DNA of 64,000 nucleotides from SW4 sp042466115 (GTDB lineage: Bacteria; Pseudomonadota; Alphaproteobacteria; Rhodobacterales; Rhodobacteraceae): contig NZ_JAXHBQ010000001.1 of assembly GCF_042466115.1 (NCBI RefSeq), positions 2,046,001-2,110,000 of the forward strand, in the 5' to 3' direction. The first letter of the stretch is position 1. Each line of letters begins with the position of its first letter. Under the pieces are notes generated by a model that made no database searches, was not told the DNA's origin, and saw only the letters and a list, made by a program, of their open reading frames with translations. A program made the position numbers and the translations under genes. This document shows, piece by piece, positions 1 through 8,543 of the stretch.

Positions 1-583
1 GCATGTGCTGCAGCATTACACCACCCGCGCGCCAGCTTTCGTTCTGGCCCGCCATCCGCGAGCGACCAAACGTCAGGGAAAACCGTGTCGGGAGCTGTTC
101 GGATTGCGCGAAATAGGTCTCAGCACAGGTCGCAAGTGACCCGCCAGCGATTGGCGTGATCCCTTGATAGGGCGTCATGTCGGCGCCCTGATCAATCAAC
201 ACTGCAAAATAACCCTTGCCGATCTGGCTGAACGGATCGGCGTTGTGATCCAGCCGTTCCGCATCATAGCTTGCATAGGCGCGGATCTGCGCCGGTTCGC
301 CATCGGCTTTGGGTGCGTAGTAATCCGTGGCGATGATGCGCGCCGCACCCTCACCGCGCACCTGTAGCGACAGCTTCCAACGCAGCTTGATCGACTGACC
401 GATCAGCGCCGTCAACAATGACATTTCCGCAACCAAAGCCTCGATCGACGCGGGATAATTGTGCTGGCTCAGCACTTGGTCCAGAACGCCATCAAGGCGC
501 GCAACGCGCCCACGGATATCCGAGGCATCAAGCTGAAATGGCAGGACAGTATCGTCCCAGGCGATTTGAGAGCCGAGGGTCAT
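1..583 (-). CDS. hslO: Hsp33 redox-regulated chaperone, N-terminal part (cut by window edge)
   Basis: The frame opens at an ATG read leftwards from 583 and runs off the window edge, giving about 194 residues. The translation fits Hsp33: an LLTALIGQSIKLRWKLSLQ helix-strand segment near residues 62-80, then VRGEGAARIIATDYYAP, a YQGITPIAGGSLATCAETYF segment and SEQLPTRFSLTFGR. Hsp33 is a cytosolic holdase activated by oxidation and unfolding. The C-terminal zinc-binding cysteine motif that senses oxidation lies outside the window, so it cannot be confirmed. The gene is divergent from the NUDIX gene, with about 70 bp between the two starts. Confidence 0.85.
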   Translation of the reverse strand, partial: MTLGSQIAWDDTVLPFQLDASDIRGRVARLDGVLDQVLSQHNYPASIEALVAEMSLLTALIGQSIKLRWKLSLQVRGEGAARIIATDYYAPKADGEPAQIRAYASYDAERLDHNADPFSQIGKGYFAVLIDQGADMTPYQGITPIAGGSLATCAETYFAQSEQLPTRFSLTFGRSRMAGQNESWRAGGVMLQHM

Positions 584-655
584 GGGGTTTCCTTAGACGT
601 CGGGGGTTGGCATACCGCGTCCATATAGGTGCGGCAAGCAAAGGTCCAAGGGGTT

Positions 656-1114
656 ATGATCAGACGATACGGCGAAGCCGTGGTATCAAAGCAACGCTAT
701 GTCCATCGCGCCGGCGCCTATGCGGTGCTGCCACGCAACGGCAAGCTGCTGGTGACACTGCAAACCCATCCCCGCGTCGAGGTGCAACTGCCCGGCGGTG
801 GCATTGATCCCGGTGAAAGCACTGTGCGCGCTTTGCACCGCGAAGTATTCGAGGAAACCGGCTGGCACATTGCGGCCCCGCGCCGTTTGGGCGCGTTCCG
901 CCGCTTTGTCTATATGCCCGAATATGACATGTGGGCGGAAAAGCTGTGCCACATCTACATGGCCCGACCTGTGCGCCCGCATGGCCCCCCGTCCGAGGAT
1001 GGACATACCGCGATGTGGCTCTCGCCCAGCGAGGCCTACCACGAACTTGGCAATGCGGGTGATGCCGATTTCGTCGCCCGGCTGTTTGGCCTCATCTCGC
1101 CTCGCTTGCCCTGA
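656..1114 (+). CDS. NUDIX family hydrolase
   Basis: A protein of about 152 residues with a full NUDIX box, starting GGGIDPGES near residue 47 and continuing to REVFEETGW, which matches the GX5EX7REUXEEXGU pattern for binding a metal-diphosphate. Family members cleave nucleoside diphosphates linked to another moiety; the substrate cannot be read from the sequence. I chose the ATG at 656, preceded by an AAGG-type ribosome site, over an in-frame GTG at 629. The gene lies about 50 bp upstream of argG on the same strand and may share a transcript with it. Confidence 0.85.
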   Translation: MIRRYGEAVVSKQRYVHRAGAYAVLPRNGKLLVTLQTHPRVEVQLPGGGIDPGESTVRALHREVFEETGWHIAAPRRLGAFRRFVYMPEYDMWAEKLCHIYMARPVRPHGPPSEDGHTAMWLSPSEAYHELGNAGDADFVARLFGLISPRLP

Positions 1115-1165
1115 CCCCGATAACCCGATATTGCCGCGCGCAACACGCAAGATGGAGACTGGCCC

Positions 1166-2386
1166 ATGTCCGCACCCAAGAAAGTTGTCCTCGCCTATTC
1201 GGGCGGTCTGGATACCTCGATCATCCTGAAATGGTTGCAGACGGAATATGGCTGCGAGGTCGTGACATTTACCGCCGATCTGGGGCAGGGCGAAGAACTG
1301 GAACCCGCCCGCAAAAAGGCCGAGATGATGGGCGCGGCGTCGATCCACATCGAAGATCTGCGCGAGGAGTTCGTGCGCGATTTCGTCTTTCCGATGTTCC
1401 GTGCGAACGCGTTGTATGAGGGCCTGTATCTGCTTGGCACCTCTATCGCCCGCCCGCTGATTTCTAAGCGTCTGGTTGAAATTGCCGAGGCCGAGGGCGC
1501 CGATGCGGTTGCCCATGGCGCGACCGGCAAGGGCAACGATCAGGTTCGGTTTGAGTTGGCCTGCTACGCACTGAACCCCGACATCAAAGTGATTGCGCCA
1601 TGGCGCGAATGGGATCTGTCCAGCCGCACCAAACTGATTGATTTCGCCGAGAAGAACCAGATCCCGATTGCCAAGGACAAACGCGGCGAAGCGCCGTTCA
1701 GCGTGGATGCAAACCTGCTGCACACATCATCCGAAGGCAAGGTTCTGGAAGACCCCGCCGAGGTTGCGCCCGATTACGTTTACCAGCGCACAGTTGCGCC
1801 CGAAGACGCACCAAACACGCCTGAATTTATCGAAGTAGGGTTTGAGCGCGGCGATGCCGTGTCAATCAACGGCACAGCGATGTCGCCTGCGACGATCCTG
1901 ACCAAGCTGAACGAACTAGGCGGCAAGCACGGCATTGGCCGGCTGGATTTTGTCGAGAACCGCTTTGTCGGAATGAAATCGCGCGGCATCTATGAAACGC
2001 CCGGCGGCACGGTCCTGCTTGAGGCGCATCGCGGGATTGAACAGATCACGCTGGACAGCGGCGCGGGGCACCTGAAGGACAGCCTGATGCCGCGTTACGC
2101 CGAACTGATTTACAACGGCTTCTGGTTCTCGCCCGAACGCTTGATGTTGCAAGCCGCGATCGACAAATCGCAGGAGCACGTGACCGGGACCGTGCGGTTG
2201 AAACTGTATAAGGGCGCCGCCACCTGCGTTGCCCGCTGGTCGGATCATTCGCTGTATTCCGAAGCACACGTGACGTTTGAAGACGACGCCGGTGCCTACG
2301 ATCAAAAGGACGCGGCAGGGTTTATCCAGTTGAACGCGCTGCGCCTGAAACTGCTTGCGGCACGTGATCGTCGGCTAAAAAAATGA
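1166..2386 (+). CDS. argG: Argininosuccinate synthase
   Basis: At 406 residues this is the usual family length. The N-terminal ATP pyrophosphatase P-loop reads AYSGGLDTS (residues 10-18). The substrate-site segment ATGKGNDQVRFE lies near residue 118, and GIGRLDFVENRFVGMKSRG follows in the C-terminal half. The enzyme joins citrulline and aspartate with ATP to make argininosuccinate, the penultimate step of arginine synthesis, in the cytosol. Its stop codon overlaps the ATG of the following acetyltransferase gene by four bases (ATGA), so the two are translationally coupled. Confidence 0.97.
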   Translation: MSAPKKVVLAYSGGLDTSIILKWLQTEYGCEVVTFTADLGQGEELEPARKKAEMMGAASIHIEDLREEFVRDFVFPMFRANALYEGLYLLGTSIARPLISKRLVEIAEAEGADAVAHGATGKGNDQVRFELACYALNPDIKVIAPWREWDLSSRTKLIDFAEKNQIPIAKDKRGEAPFSVDANLLHTSSEGKVLEDPAEVAPDYVYQRTVAPEDAPNTPEFIEVGFERGDAVSINGTAMSPATILTKLNELGGKHGIGRLDFVENRFVGMKSRGIYETPGGTVLLEAHRGIEQITLDSGAGHLKDSLMPRYAELIYNGFWFSPERLMLQAAIDKSQEHVTGTVRLKLYKGAATCVARWSDHSLYSEAHVTFEDDAGAYDQKDAAGFIQLNALRLKLLAARDRRLKK

Positions 2387-2844
2387 CGTTGCAGCGGCGG
2401 GAAATCGTTTGGGATCACCTGCGCCCGCTGTTCGACCTGAAGGTCGCGGTCGGGCAGGAGGGCCAAGTCGCCCCGAACGAAATCACGCTCGCACAGCAGC
2501 CCTACGATCCGGCGTCCTATGTTTGGGGCCTGTGGGACGGCGAAACGCTGGTAGGCCTGTTGGGCATGATCCATCCGCTTGAAAGCGACGAGATGGAAGA
2601 CGGTGATGACTACGGCGCGGCCTATATCTGGCGGCTGATGATCGGTGCCGATCATCAGGGCAAAGGATACGGACGCAAAGCCATCGCGCTGGCGGGTGAG
2701 GTCGCAACCGAATGGGGCTTGCCGCGCATCTGCCTCACGTTCGTCGACAAGGCCGGAGGCGCTGAAGGTTTTTATCTGAAATGTGGTTTTCAGCGCACCG
2801 GTCGCATTGACGACGGAGAGCTTGAGATGGTCAGGGATGTCTGA
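2383..2844 (+). CDS. GNAT family N-acetyltransferase
   Basis: A 153-residue protein with the GNAT acetyl-CoA site: the strand YIWRLMIGADHQ followed by QGKGYGRKAI (the Q/RxxGxG/A loop) near residues 85-100, and a C-terminal FVDKAGGAEGFYLKCGF segment. The central part resembles diamine/spermidine acetyltransferases (LWDGETLVGLLGM), but substrate assignment is inference. It overlaps argG by four bases and converges on the sulfotransferase-like gene with only six bases between stops; no terminator is visible there. Confidence 0.82.
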   Translation: MTLQRREIVWDHLRPLFDLKVAVGQEGQVAPNEITLAQQPYDPASYVWGLWDGETLVGLLGMIHPLESDEMEDGDDYGAAYIWRLMIGADHQGKGYGRKAIALAGEVATEWGLPRICLTFVDKAGGAEGFYLKCGFQRTGRIDDGELEMVRDV

Positions 2845-2850
2845 CCAAGA

Positions 2851-3549
2851 TCAGATCGCCTGCGTCTGCATTTTTTCGTAGAACGGCAGCGCCGCGCTCA
2901 CCAGCTTTGCATCATGCCCTGACAGGACCGGCAATGGCCCTTCCGCTCCGGCGAATCCTGTGCTGCGGTGCACGGCCCCATACCAGTGGCGTGCCCAGAT
3001 GCCATCGGATTTGTGGCCGCCCGCGGGCCAGGTCAGCATCGCGGGATCAAAGGGCAAGTCGATGATTGCACATAGTTTTTTCAGCATTCCGGCGGGATCG
3101 TCGCGGATATCGTGGCTGTCGATGACCACGCCACCAACCTTGTCGAACACTTCGACCTGTTGGCGGAAACCGATGTCGTCCAGCGTTACTTCATCGCGTT
3201 TCGCACCATAGCTGGCAACCACGCGGGCGGGGTGGCGGATCAGGTGGATATTGATGCAATCCTTGGCCCAGTCCATCGGGAAACCCTCCAGCATGTGCAG
3301 ACCCATATGCTTCATGTAGAAGTTGGGTTTTTCGTCAGGAATCGATCCTGAACACATGGCCGCGATCATGTCGGGATCACCTTCGTGGGCGGCGATAATT
3401 TCATCCCGCATGGGGTGATCGGCACCGGAATGACGCAGGTAGGCGGCATAAAACGGTTCGTCCCAGACCGCGAAATCGGGGCGGTTGCCAAAGGCATACA
3501 TCATTGCTGTAGAGAGGTTGCGTGGCCCCGACCACATGGCGATTTTCAT
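2851..3549 (-). CDS. Sulfotransferase-like P-loop protein
   Basis: The 232-residue protein starts MKIAMWSGPRNLSTAMMYAF, whose SGPRNLST loop matches the PAPS 5'-phosphosulfate loop of sulfotransferase-family proteins. A second motif, IHLIRHPARVVASY, near residues 125-138, resembles the 3'-phosphate site. The acceptor is unknown and many bacterial members are uncharacterised. The gene lies downstream of a class IV aminotransferase on the same strand. The 43-bp spacer is almost entirely a tandem 11-bp repeat that ends three bases before the start codon, so no ordinary ribosome-binding site is visible. Confidence 0.72.
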   Translation of the reverse strand: MKIAMWSGPRNLSTAMMYAFGNRPDFAVWDEPFYAAYLRHSGADHPMRDEIIAAHEGDPDMIAAMCSGSIPDEKPNFYMKHMGLHMLEGFPMDWAKDCINIHLIRHPARVVASYGAKRDEVTLDDIGFRQQVEVFDKVGGVVIDSHDIRDDPAGMLKKLCAIIDLPFDPAMLTWPAGGHKSDGIWARHWYGAVHRSTGFAGAEGPLPVLSGHDAKLVSAALPFYEKMQTQAI

Positions 3550-3552
3550 GAT

Positions 3553-3592
3553 ATGGAATCCGTATGGAAAACGTATGGAAAACGTGTGGACG
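3553..3592. repeat. Tandem 11-bp repeat array, unit ATGGAAAACGT
   Basis: Reading the + strand from 3553, the units are ATGGAATCCGT, ATGGAAAACGT and ATGGAAAACGT, then a degenerate GTGGACGT, in exact 11-bp register. The array fills the gap between the aminotransferase stop (3593) and the sulfotransferase-like start (3549). A second array of the same family lies at 46492-46541. An 11-bp period is close to one DNA turn, so all copies present the same face to a protein. Function unknown. Confidence 0.85.
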
Positions 3593-4504
3593 TCATCTGG
3601 CGATCTGCGCGGCGATCAAGCCTTTGTAAAGGTCGCGCAAACGCTGGGTCATCGGCCCCATGTCGCCACTGCCGATCTGGCGGCCATCAATTTCGCTGAC
3701 CGGGGTCTGTGCGCCGAACGTGCCTGTCAAGAACGCCTCGTCGGCGCCATAGGTATCGACGAGGGAAAAGTTGCGTTCAAACACCGGAATGTCGTTGGCG
3801 CGACACAGGTCGATCACCTTTTGACGGGTAATCCCGTTCATGCAGTAATCGCCGGTGCTGGTCCAAACCGCGCCCTTGCGCACGATGAAAAAATTACAGG
3901 CGTTGGTGGTGTTCACGAAGCCATTGATATCCAGCATCAGCGCCTCGTCCGCGCCGGCCTTTTCGGCGGCGATGCAGGCAAGGATGCAGTTCAGCTTGGA
4001 GTGGCTGTTGAGTTTGGGATCCTGGGTCATGGGCAAACCGCGCAAATGCGGCACAGTCGCCAGACGGATCGGGCGGGGCAGTTTGGGGCGCGAATGTTCC
4101 ATGATAATCACGAAAGTCGGACCAAAACGGGACAAGGACGGGTGCTGGAACGGCAACACCTTGACCCCGCGTGTGATCATCAGGCGTGCGTGGACATCCG
4201 TGGTCATGCCGTTGGCTTTTTGTGTTTCTATCAAGGCCGAAATCACGCCTTCGCGGTCCATTCCGATATCCAGATCAATCGCCTTGGCGGCCTCGAACAG
4301 GCGGTCGATGTGTTCGTCCAGAAACGCCCATGTGCCATCATAAAGGCGCAAGCCCTCCCAGACGCCATCGCCCAGCATAAAGCCGCTGTCATAAACGCTG
4401 ACCGTAGCCTGATCCCGCGCCTTTAGCTGGCCATCAACGTAGATCAGGATGTTCTGGTTGCGCTGATCGTCTTCGGCCTGATGGGTTGTGACGTTGTCTG
4501 GCAT
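3593..4504 (-). CDS. PLP-dependent aminotransferase, class IV (BCAT / D-amino acid transaminase family)
   Basis: A 303-residue fold-type IV transaminase. The N-terminal YVDGQ and SVYDSGFMLGDGVWEGLRLY segments are typical. The likely PLP lysine lies in SHSKLNCILACIAAEKAG (near residue 174), followed by DEALMLDINGFVNTTNACN and a GITRQKVIDLC segment near residue 226. It transfers amino groups between amino acids and 2-oxo acids; whether it is branched-chain, D-alanine or aminodeoxychorismate-type cannot be settled by reading. A 16-residue acidic N-terminal tail precedes the core. It is divergent from the exported msrA. Confidence 0.82.
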   Translation of the reverse strand: MPDNVTTHQAEDDQRNQNILIYVDGQLKARDQATVSVYDSGFMLGDGVWEGLRLYDGTWAFLDEHIDRLFEAAKAIDLDIGMDREGVISALIETQKANGMTTDVHARLMITRGVKVLPFQHPSLSRFGPTFVIIMEHSRPKLPRPIRLATVPHLRGLPMTQDPKLNSHSKLNCILACIAAEKAGADEALMLDINGFVNTTNACNFFIVRKGAVWTSTGDYCMNGITRQKVIDLCRANDIPVFERNFSLVDTYGADEAFLTGTFGAQTPVSEIDGRQIGSGDMGPMTQRLRDLYKGLIAAQIAR

Positions 4505-4638
4505 GATTCCTCCGGCTTTTCGGGCAGGCTAGGGCGGGGCGGCAAATGTTCCAATGGGTAAAACGCCCGTGAGCTCACGCTGCGGTGAGTTGAAGCGATC
4601 TGCCCCTTGGCGCAGGGTGGCACAAAGAGGAGATCGCC

Positions 4639-5301
4639 ATGACCCGCCGTTCGCGCAATATCAAAACCGCCGTCCTTTCGCTTGCGATTGTGTTGGGCTT
4701 TGCCCTTCATTCATCGCCCGCAGCGGCGCGCGATGTTCAGACGACCGTGCTGGCTGGCGGATGTTTCTGGTGCATCGAGGCAGACTTCGAAAAGGTGAGC
4801 GGTGTGATTTCAGTCGTATCCGGATTTTCCGGCGGCACCACCGTAAACCCGACCTATCGCGACGTGACGCGCGGCGGCACAGGCCATTACGAAGTTGTCG
4901 AAATTACCTATGACGCTGACCGCGTGTCTTATGGCCAATTGCTGCACAGCTTTCTGCGCTCGGTTGATCCAACGGACGCCGGTGGGCAATTCTGTGATCG
5001 GGGTGACAGCTATCGCACGGCCATCTTCGTCTCTAATCAGGCCGAACAGCAGGCTGCACAGGCAGCAATTGCCCAAGCCCAGCGCGATCTTGGGCAGCGG
5101 ATTGTGACGCCAATCTTGGCCACTGCGCCCTTCTATGCTGCCGATGCGAGCCATCAGGATTATTATCGCGGAACAGGTCGCGTTGTGACACGTGGCGGAA
5201 TCAAGACCCAAGCCGACGCTTACAAATTCTATCGTGAAGGCTGTGGCCGTGATGCCCGCGTTCGCCAGCTTTGGGGAAGCGCCGCGCCCTTTGCCAACTA
5301 G
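4639..5301 (+). CDS. msrA: Exported peptide-methionine (S)-S-oxide reductase MsrA
   Basis: The 220-residue protein starts with an Arg-rich n-region, a hydrophobic stretch and an SPAAA-type cleavage region (residues 1-30), so it is probably periplasmic. The active site reads GGCFWCIEADF with the catalytic Cys at 42 and a second Cys at 45. Later GGHYEVVEITYD-like (TGHYEVVEITYD) and GGQFCDRGDSYRTAIF segments are diagnostic of MsrA, the latter with an extra Cys in place of the usual RQGND. It repairs oxidised methionine in envelope proteins. It shares a CTAG stop palindrome with the convergent ribokinase gene. A second, cytosolic MsrA begins at 63585. Confidence 0.9.
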   Translation: MTRRSRNIKTAVLSLAIVLGFALHSSPAAARDVQTTVLAGGCFWCIEADFEKVSGVISVVSGFSGGTTVNPTYRDVTRGGTGHYEVVEITYDADRVSYGQLLHSFLRSVDPTDAGGQFCDRGDSYRTAIFVSNQAEQQAAQAAIAQAQRDLGQRIVTPILATAPFYAADASHQDYYRGTGRVVTRGGIKTQADAYKFYREGCGRDARVRQLWGSAAPFAN

Positions 5302-6164
5302 GGCTGAAACGCCTGAACTTCGGACAGGTCGGGAATAACGTCAGCCGTGCCATGGCGCGTGACCATCAGCGCGCCAGCCTTCGCGGCAAGCGCAAGTGCC
5401 TGCTCCATCGGTAGCCCGCGATCAAGACCGGCAAGAACGTAACCGGTAAACGTGTCGCCCGCACCCGTCGTATCAACGGGCGTCACCGGAATGGCGGGAA
5501 CGACAACTTCGCCCTTGGCCCCGAACCATTTTGCACCGTCCGCACCAAGTGTAACAATCACATCGGCAACACCCAGGTCTTGGGGCGCCGTGCCCGTCGC
5601 GGCGCGCAACTGTTCTGCCTCGACCTCGTTCAAGATCAGAAAATCGAGGTGTTCAAGGACGCGCTGCACAGCTGTCGCGGAAAACGGCGCGGCGGCATAG
5701 GCGACTTTGAGACCCATTTTCCGACCGATCTGCGCCGCGACTTTTTGCAGGTTGGTTTCATTCTGGAACACAAGCCAGTCACCGGTTTCGGCCTCGCTGA
5801 GTGCGCCTTCAAGCGTTGCGAGCGGGATTTCGTGGTTCGCGGAAGGATGCAAGACGATCGCATTTTCACCGTGCTGGTCAACCATGATGATGGCCTGCGC
5901 CGTGTCATGATCGACCTCGGTGATGTGGCGGATGTCGACACCGTATTCCAACAGGCGCTCCACCGTCCAACGCCCGTCTGCACCAACCGCACCGATATGG
6001 TTCACGCGGGCGGCGGCACGTGCGGCGGCAACCGACATATTCGCGCCCTTGCCGCCCAGAAATATCTTGCGCCCCGTCGAGGCAAGCGTTTCACCCGGGG
6101 CCGGAATATGCGGGACCGCATAAACCATATCGACGTTGATCGACCCGAGGTTCCAGATTGCCAT
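5298..6164 (-). CDS. rbsK: PfkB-family sugar kinase, ribokinase-like
   Basis: At 288 residues, the protein has the PfkB N-terminal motif NLGSINVDMVYAV, the ribokinase signature GGKGANMSVAAARAA (residues 37-51) and the C-terminal catalytic anion-hole motif DTTGAGDTFTGYVLAG (near residue 229). Ribokinases phosphorylate D-ribose at O5; other PfkB kinases use nucleosides or other sugars, so the gene symbol is a family-level call. It is two bases downstream of maeB's stop-side end in the same orientation (maeB stop at 6166), so it is probably cotranscribed with maeB. Confidence 0.82.
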   Translation of the reverse strand: MAIWNLGSINVDMVYAVPHIPAPGETLASTGRKIFLGGKGANMSVAAARAAARVNHIGAVGADGRWTVERLLEYGVDIRHITEVDHDTAQAIIMVDQHGENAIVLHPSANHEIPLATLEGALSEAETGDWLVFQNETNLQKVAAQIGRKMGLKVAYAAAPFSATAVQRVLEHLDFLILNEVEAEQLRAATGTAPQDLGVADVIVTLGADGAKWFGAKGEVVVPAIPVTPVDTTGAGDTFTGYVLAGLDRGLPMEQALALAAKAGALMVTRHGTADVIPDLSEVQAFQP

Positions 6165-6165
6165 G

Positions 6166-8421
6166 CTACCCGACCTTGCAGGCGGCGATGACGGCCATGT
6201 TCAGAATGTCGTTCACGGTCGACCCAGTCGAACAAATCTGGATCGGCTTGTCGATACCACTCAGGATTGGGCCAATCACCGTTGCGTCACCCATTTCCTG
6301 CATCAGCTTGACCGAAATCGAGGACGAGTGCCGCGCGGGCACGACCAGAACATTGGCAGGTCCTGTCAGGCGCGAAAACGGATAGGCCTCTTGGGCGCGG
6401 GGATTCAGAGCGACATCGACGGCCATTTCACCCTCGTATTCAAAGTCCACGCCGCGCTTATCCAGAACCACTGGCGCTTGATGCATCTTCTCGGCCCGTT
6501 CGGACACGGGGTAGCCAAAGGTCGAAAAGCTGACAAAGGCCACGCGCGGTTCAAGACCCAAGTCACGCGCAACGGCGGCGCCCCGTTCGGCGATATCAGC
6601 CAGATCGTTTTCATCGGGCCATTCGTGCACCAGCGTGTCGCCCAATAGCACGATCTTACCTTTGTGCAGGATTGCGGAAATGCCCGCAGCGCCATCCTTG
6701 GGTTGCGCATCAAAGACATGGTTGATCAGTTCGAGAACATGCGCGGATTTGCGCGTCGCGCCCGTGACCATCCCGTCGGCATGACCATGCGCCAGCATCA
6801 GCGCCGCAAAAACGTGCCGGTCGCGCGAGGCAAGGCGGTGGATATCCTGACGGTCCTGCCCTTTGCGCTGGAGGCGTTCATAAAGGAAGGCCTTGTAGGT
6901 ATCGAGGTGATCGGTGTTGGCGGCGTTCACCACGCGCAATTCACGCACCGCATCGCCCAGGCCTTCGGCTTCGAGTTTGGATTTCACGTCAGCCTCGCGG
7001 CCCACCACAAGCGCGCGCCCAAGTCCGGATCGCTGATACAAAACGGCGGCGCGCAACACGCGCGGATCATCACCCTCTGCAAAAACGACAGTTGATTGCG
7101 CGGCCTTGGCGCGGGCATGAATACCGCGCAGGATCGAGGCTGTCGGATCCATGCGCGATTTCAGCGAGGCCTCGTAACCATCCATATCGACGATTGGCCG
7201 CCGTGCAACGCCGGTTTCCATTCCCGCGCGGGCAACGGCCGTGGGAATGCGGTGAATCAACCGCGGGTCAAAAGGTGTCGGGATAATGTAGTCGCGCCCG
7301 AACGTCAGCTTGCGGCCATAGGCCATGGCAACTTCGTCGGGCACATCTTCGCGCGCAAGGTCGGCAAGCGCCTGGGCGCAAGCAATCTTCATTTCATCGT
7401 TGATCCGGCGGGCATGAATATCAAGCGCGCCGCGAAACAGATAGGGAAACCCAAGAACGTTATTGACCTGATTGGGATAGTCGCTGCGCCCGGTTGCAAC
7501 GATCGCATCAACGCGCACGGCGTGGGCATCTTCGGGGGTGATTTCGGGGTCGGGGTTGGCCATTGCAAAAATGACCGGATTGTCGGCCATGCTTTGCACC
7601 ATTTCAGGTGTCACGGCACCTTTGACCGAAACACCAAGAAACACATCGGCGTCAACCATCGCCTCTTCGAGTGTGCGCGCCTTTGTCTTGGCGGCGTGTG
7701 CCGATTTCCACTGGTTCATGCCTTCGGTGCGACCCTGGTAGATCGCACCTTTTGTGTCGCACAGAATGCAATTGTCGTGCTTTGCGCCCATTGACTTGAT
7801 CAGTTCGATACACGCAATCCCCGCCGCGCCCGCACCATTCACGACAATGCGCACGTCTTCGATTTTCTTGCCTGACAGGTGCAGCGCGTTCAGCAATCCA
7901 GCGGCACAGATCACGGCTGTCCCGTGCTGATCATCGTGGAAAACGGGTATGTCCATTTCCTCTTTGAGGCGCTGTTCGATGATGAAGCATTCGGGTGCCT
8001 TGATGTCTTCAAGGTTAATGCCGCCAAAGGTTGGCCCCATCAGGCGCACCGCATTGCAAAATGCATCAGGGTCTTCGGTGTCCAGCTCGATGTCGATGGA
8101 ATTCACATCGGCAAAGCGTTTGAACAAAACCGCTTTGCCCTCCATCACCGGCTTGCTGCCCAGCGCACCGATATTACCCAGCCCCAGAACGGCCGTGCCG
8201 TTGGAAATCACGGCAACAAGATTGCCTTTGTTGGTGTAGTCATAGGCAAGTTCAGGGTTCGCCGCGATCTCTTCGCAGGGCACGGCAACACCGGGGGAAT
8301 AGGCAAGCGACAAATCGCGCTGTGTTGTCATCGGGACGGTTGCCTGAATCTCGAATTTGCCGGGCGTTGGCTCAAGATGGAAGGCCAGCGCATCCTCGCG
8401 CGTGACTCGTGATTTCGACAT
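6166..8421 (-). CDS. maeB: NADP-dependent malic enzyme with C-terminal phosphotransacetylase-like domain
   Basis: The 751-residue length and two-domain layout are typical of MaeB. The first 430 residues form the malic enzyme, with YTNKGNLVAVISNGTAVLG, FHDDQHGTAVICAAGLLNAL and the nucleotide fold VVNGAGAAGIACIELI. The rest is a phosphate acetyltransferase-like domain (SLKSRMDPTASILRGIHARA onward, ending in a PARHSSSISVKLMQEMGDAT segment). It decarboxylates malate to pyruvate, making NADPH; the C-terminal domain is usually regulatory rather than catalytic. Divergent from mutS across 122 bp. Confidence 0.95.
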   Translation of the reverse strand: MSKSRVTREDALAFHLEPTPGKFEIQATVPMTTQRDLSLAYSPGVAVPCEEIAANPELAYDYTNKGNLVAVISNGTAVLGLGNIGALGSKPVMEGKAVLFKRFADVNSIDIELDTEDPDAFCNAVRLMGPTFGGINLEDIKAPECFIIEQRLKEEMDIPVFHDDQHGTAVICAAGLLNALHLSGKKIEDVRIVVNGAGAAGIACIELIKSMGAKHDNCILCDTKGAIYQGRTEGMNQWKSAHAAKTKARTLEEAMVDADVFLGVSVKGAVTPEMVQSMADNPVIFAMANPDPEITPEDAHAVRVDAIVATGRSDYPNQVNNVLGFPYLFRGALDIHARRINDEMKIACAQALADLAREDVPDEVAMAYGRKLTFGRDYIIPTPFDPRLIHRIPTAVARAGMETGVARRPIVDMDGYEASLKSRMDPTASILRGIHARAKAAQSTVVFAEGDDPRVLRAAVLYQRSGLGRALVVGREADVKSKLEAEGLGDAVRELRVVNAANTDHLDTYKAFLYERLQRKGQDRQDIHRLASRDRHVFAALMLAHGHADGMVTGATRKSAHVLELINHVFDAQPKDGAAGISAILHKGKIVLLGDTLVHEWPDENDLADIAERGAAVARDLGLEPRVAFVSFSTFGYPVSERAEKMHQAPVVLDKRGVDFEYEGEMAVDVALNPRAQEAYPFSRLTGPANVLVVPARHSSSISVKLMQEMGDATVIGPILSGIDKPIQICSTGSTVNDILNMAVIAACKVG

Positions 8422-8543
8422 GTCTCTCTCCCGTAGCGTCGCGCTGTTCTAACGGGTCAGGGCAGGGGGCCGCAACGCCTTCGTTTTCGACTTTTGTCGC
8501 TAACACTGGGCCTGTAGGGTCGCGGTGATACCTTGGGGGTTGA

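Noticed and set aside
686..1723. A 345-codon minus-strand open frame opposite the NUDIX gene and argG
   Set aside because: It overlaps two conserved + strand genes across their active-site motifs and has no recognisable domain; a shadow frame.
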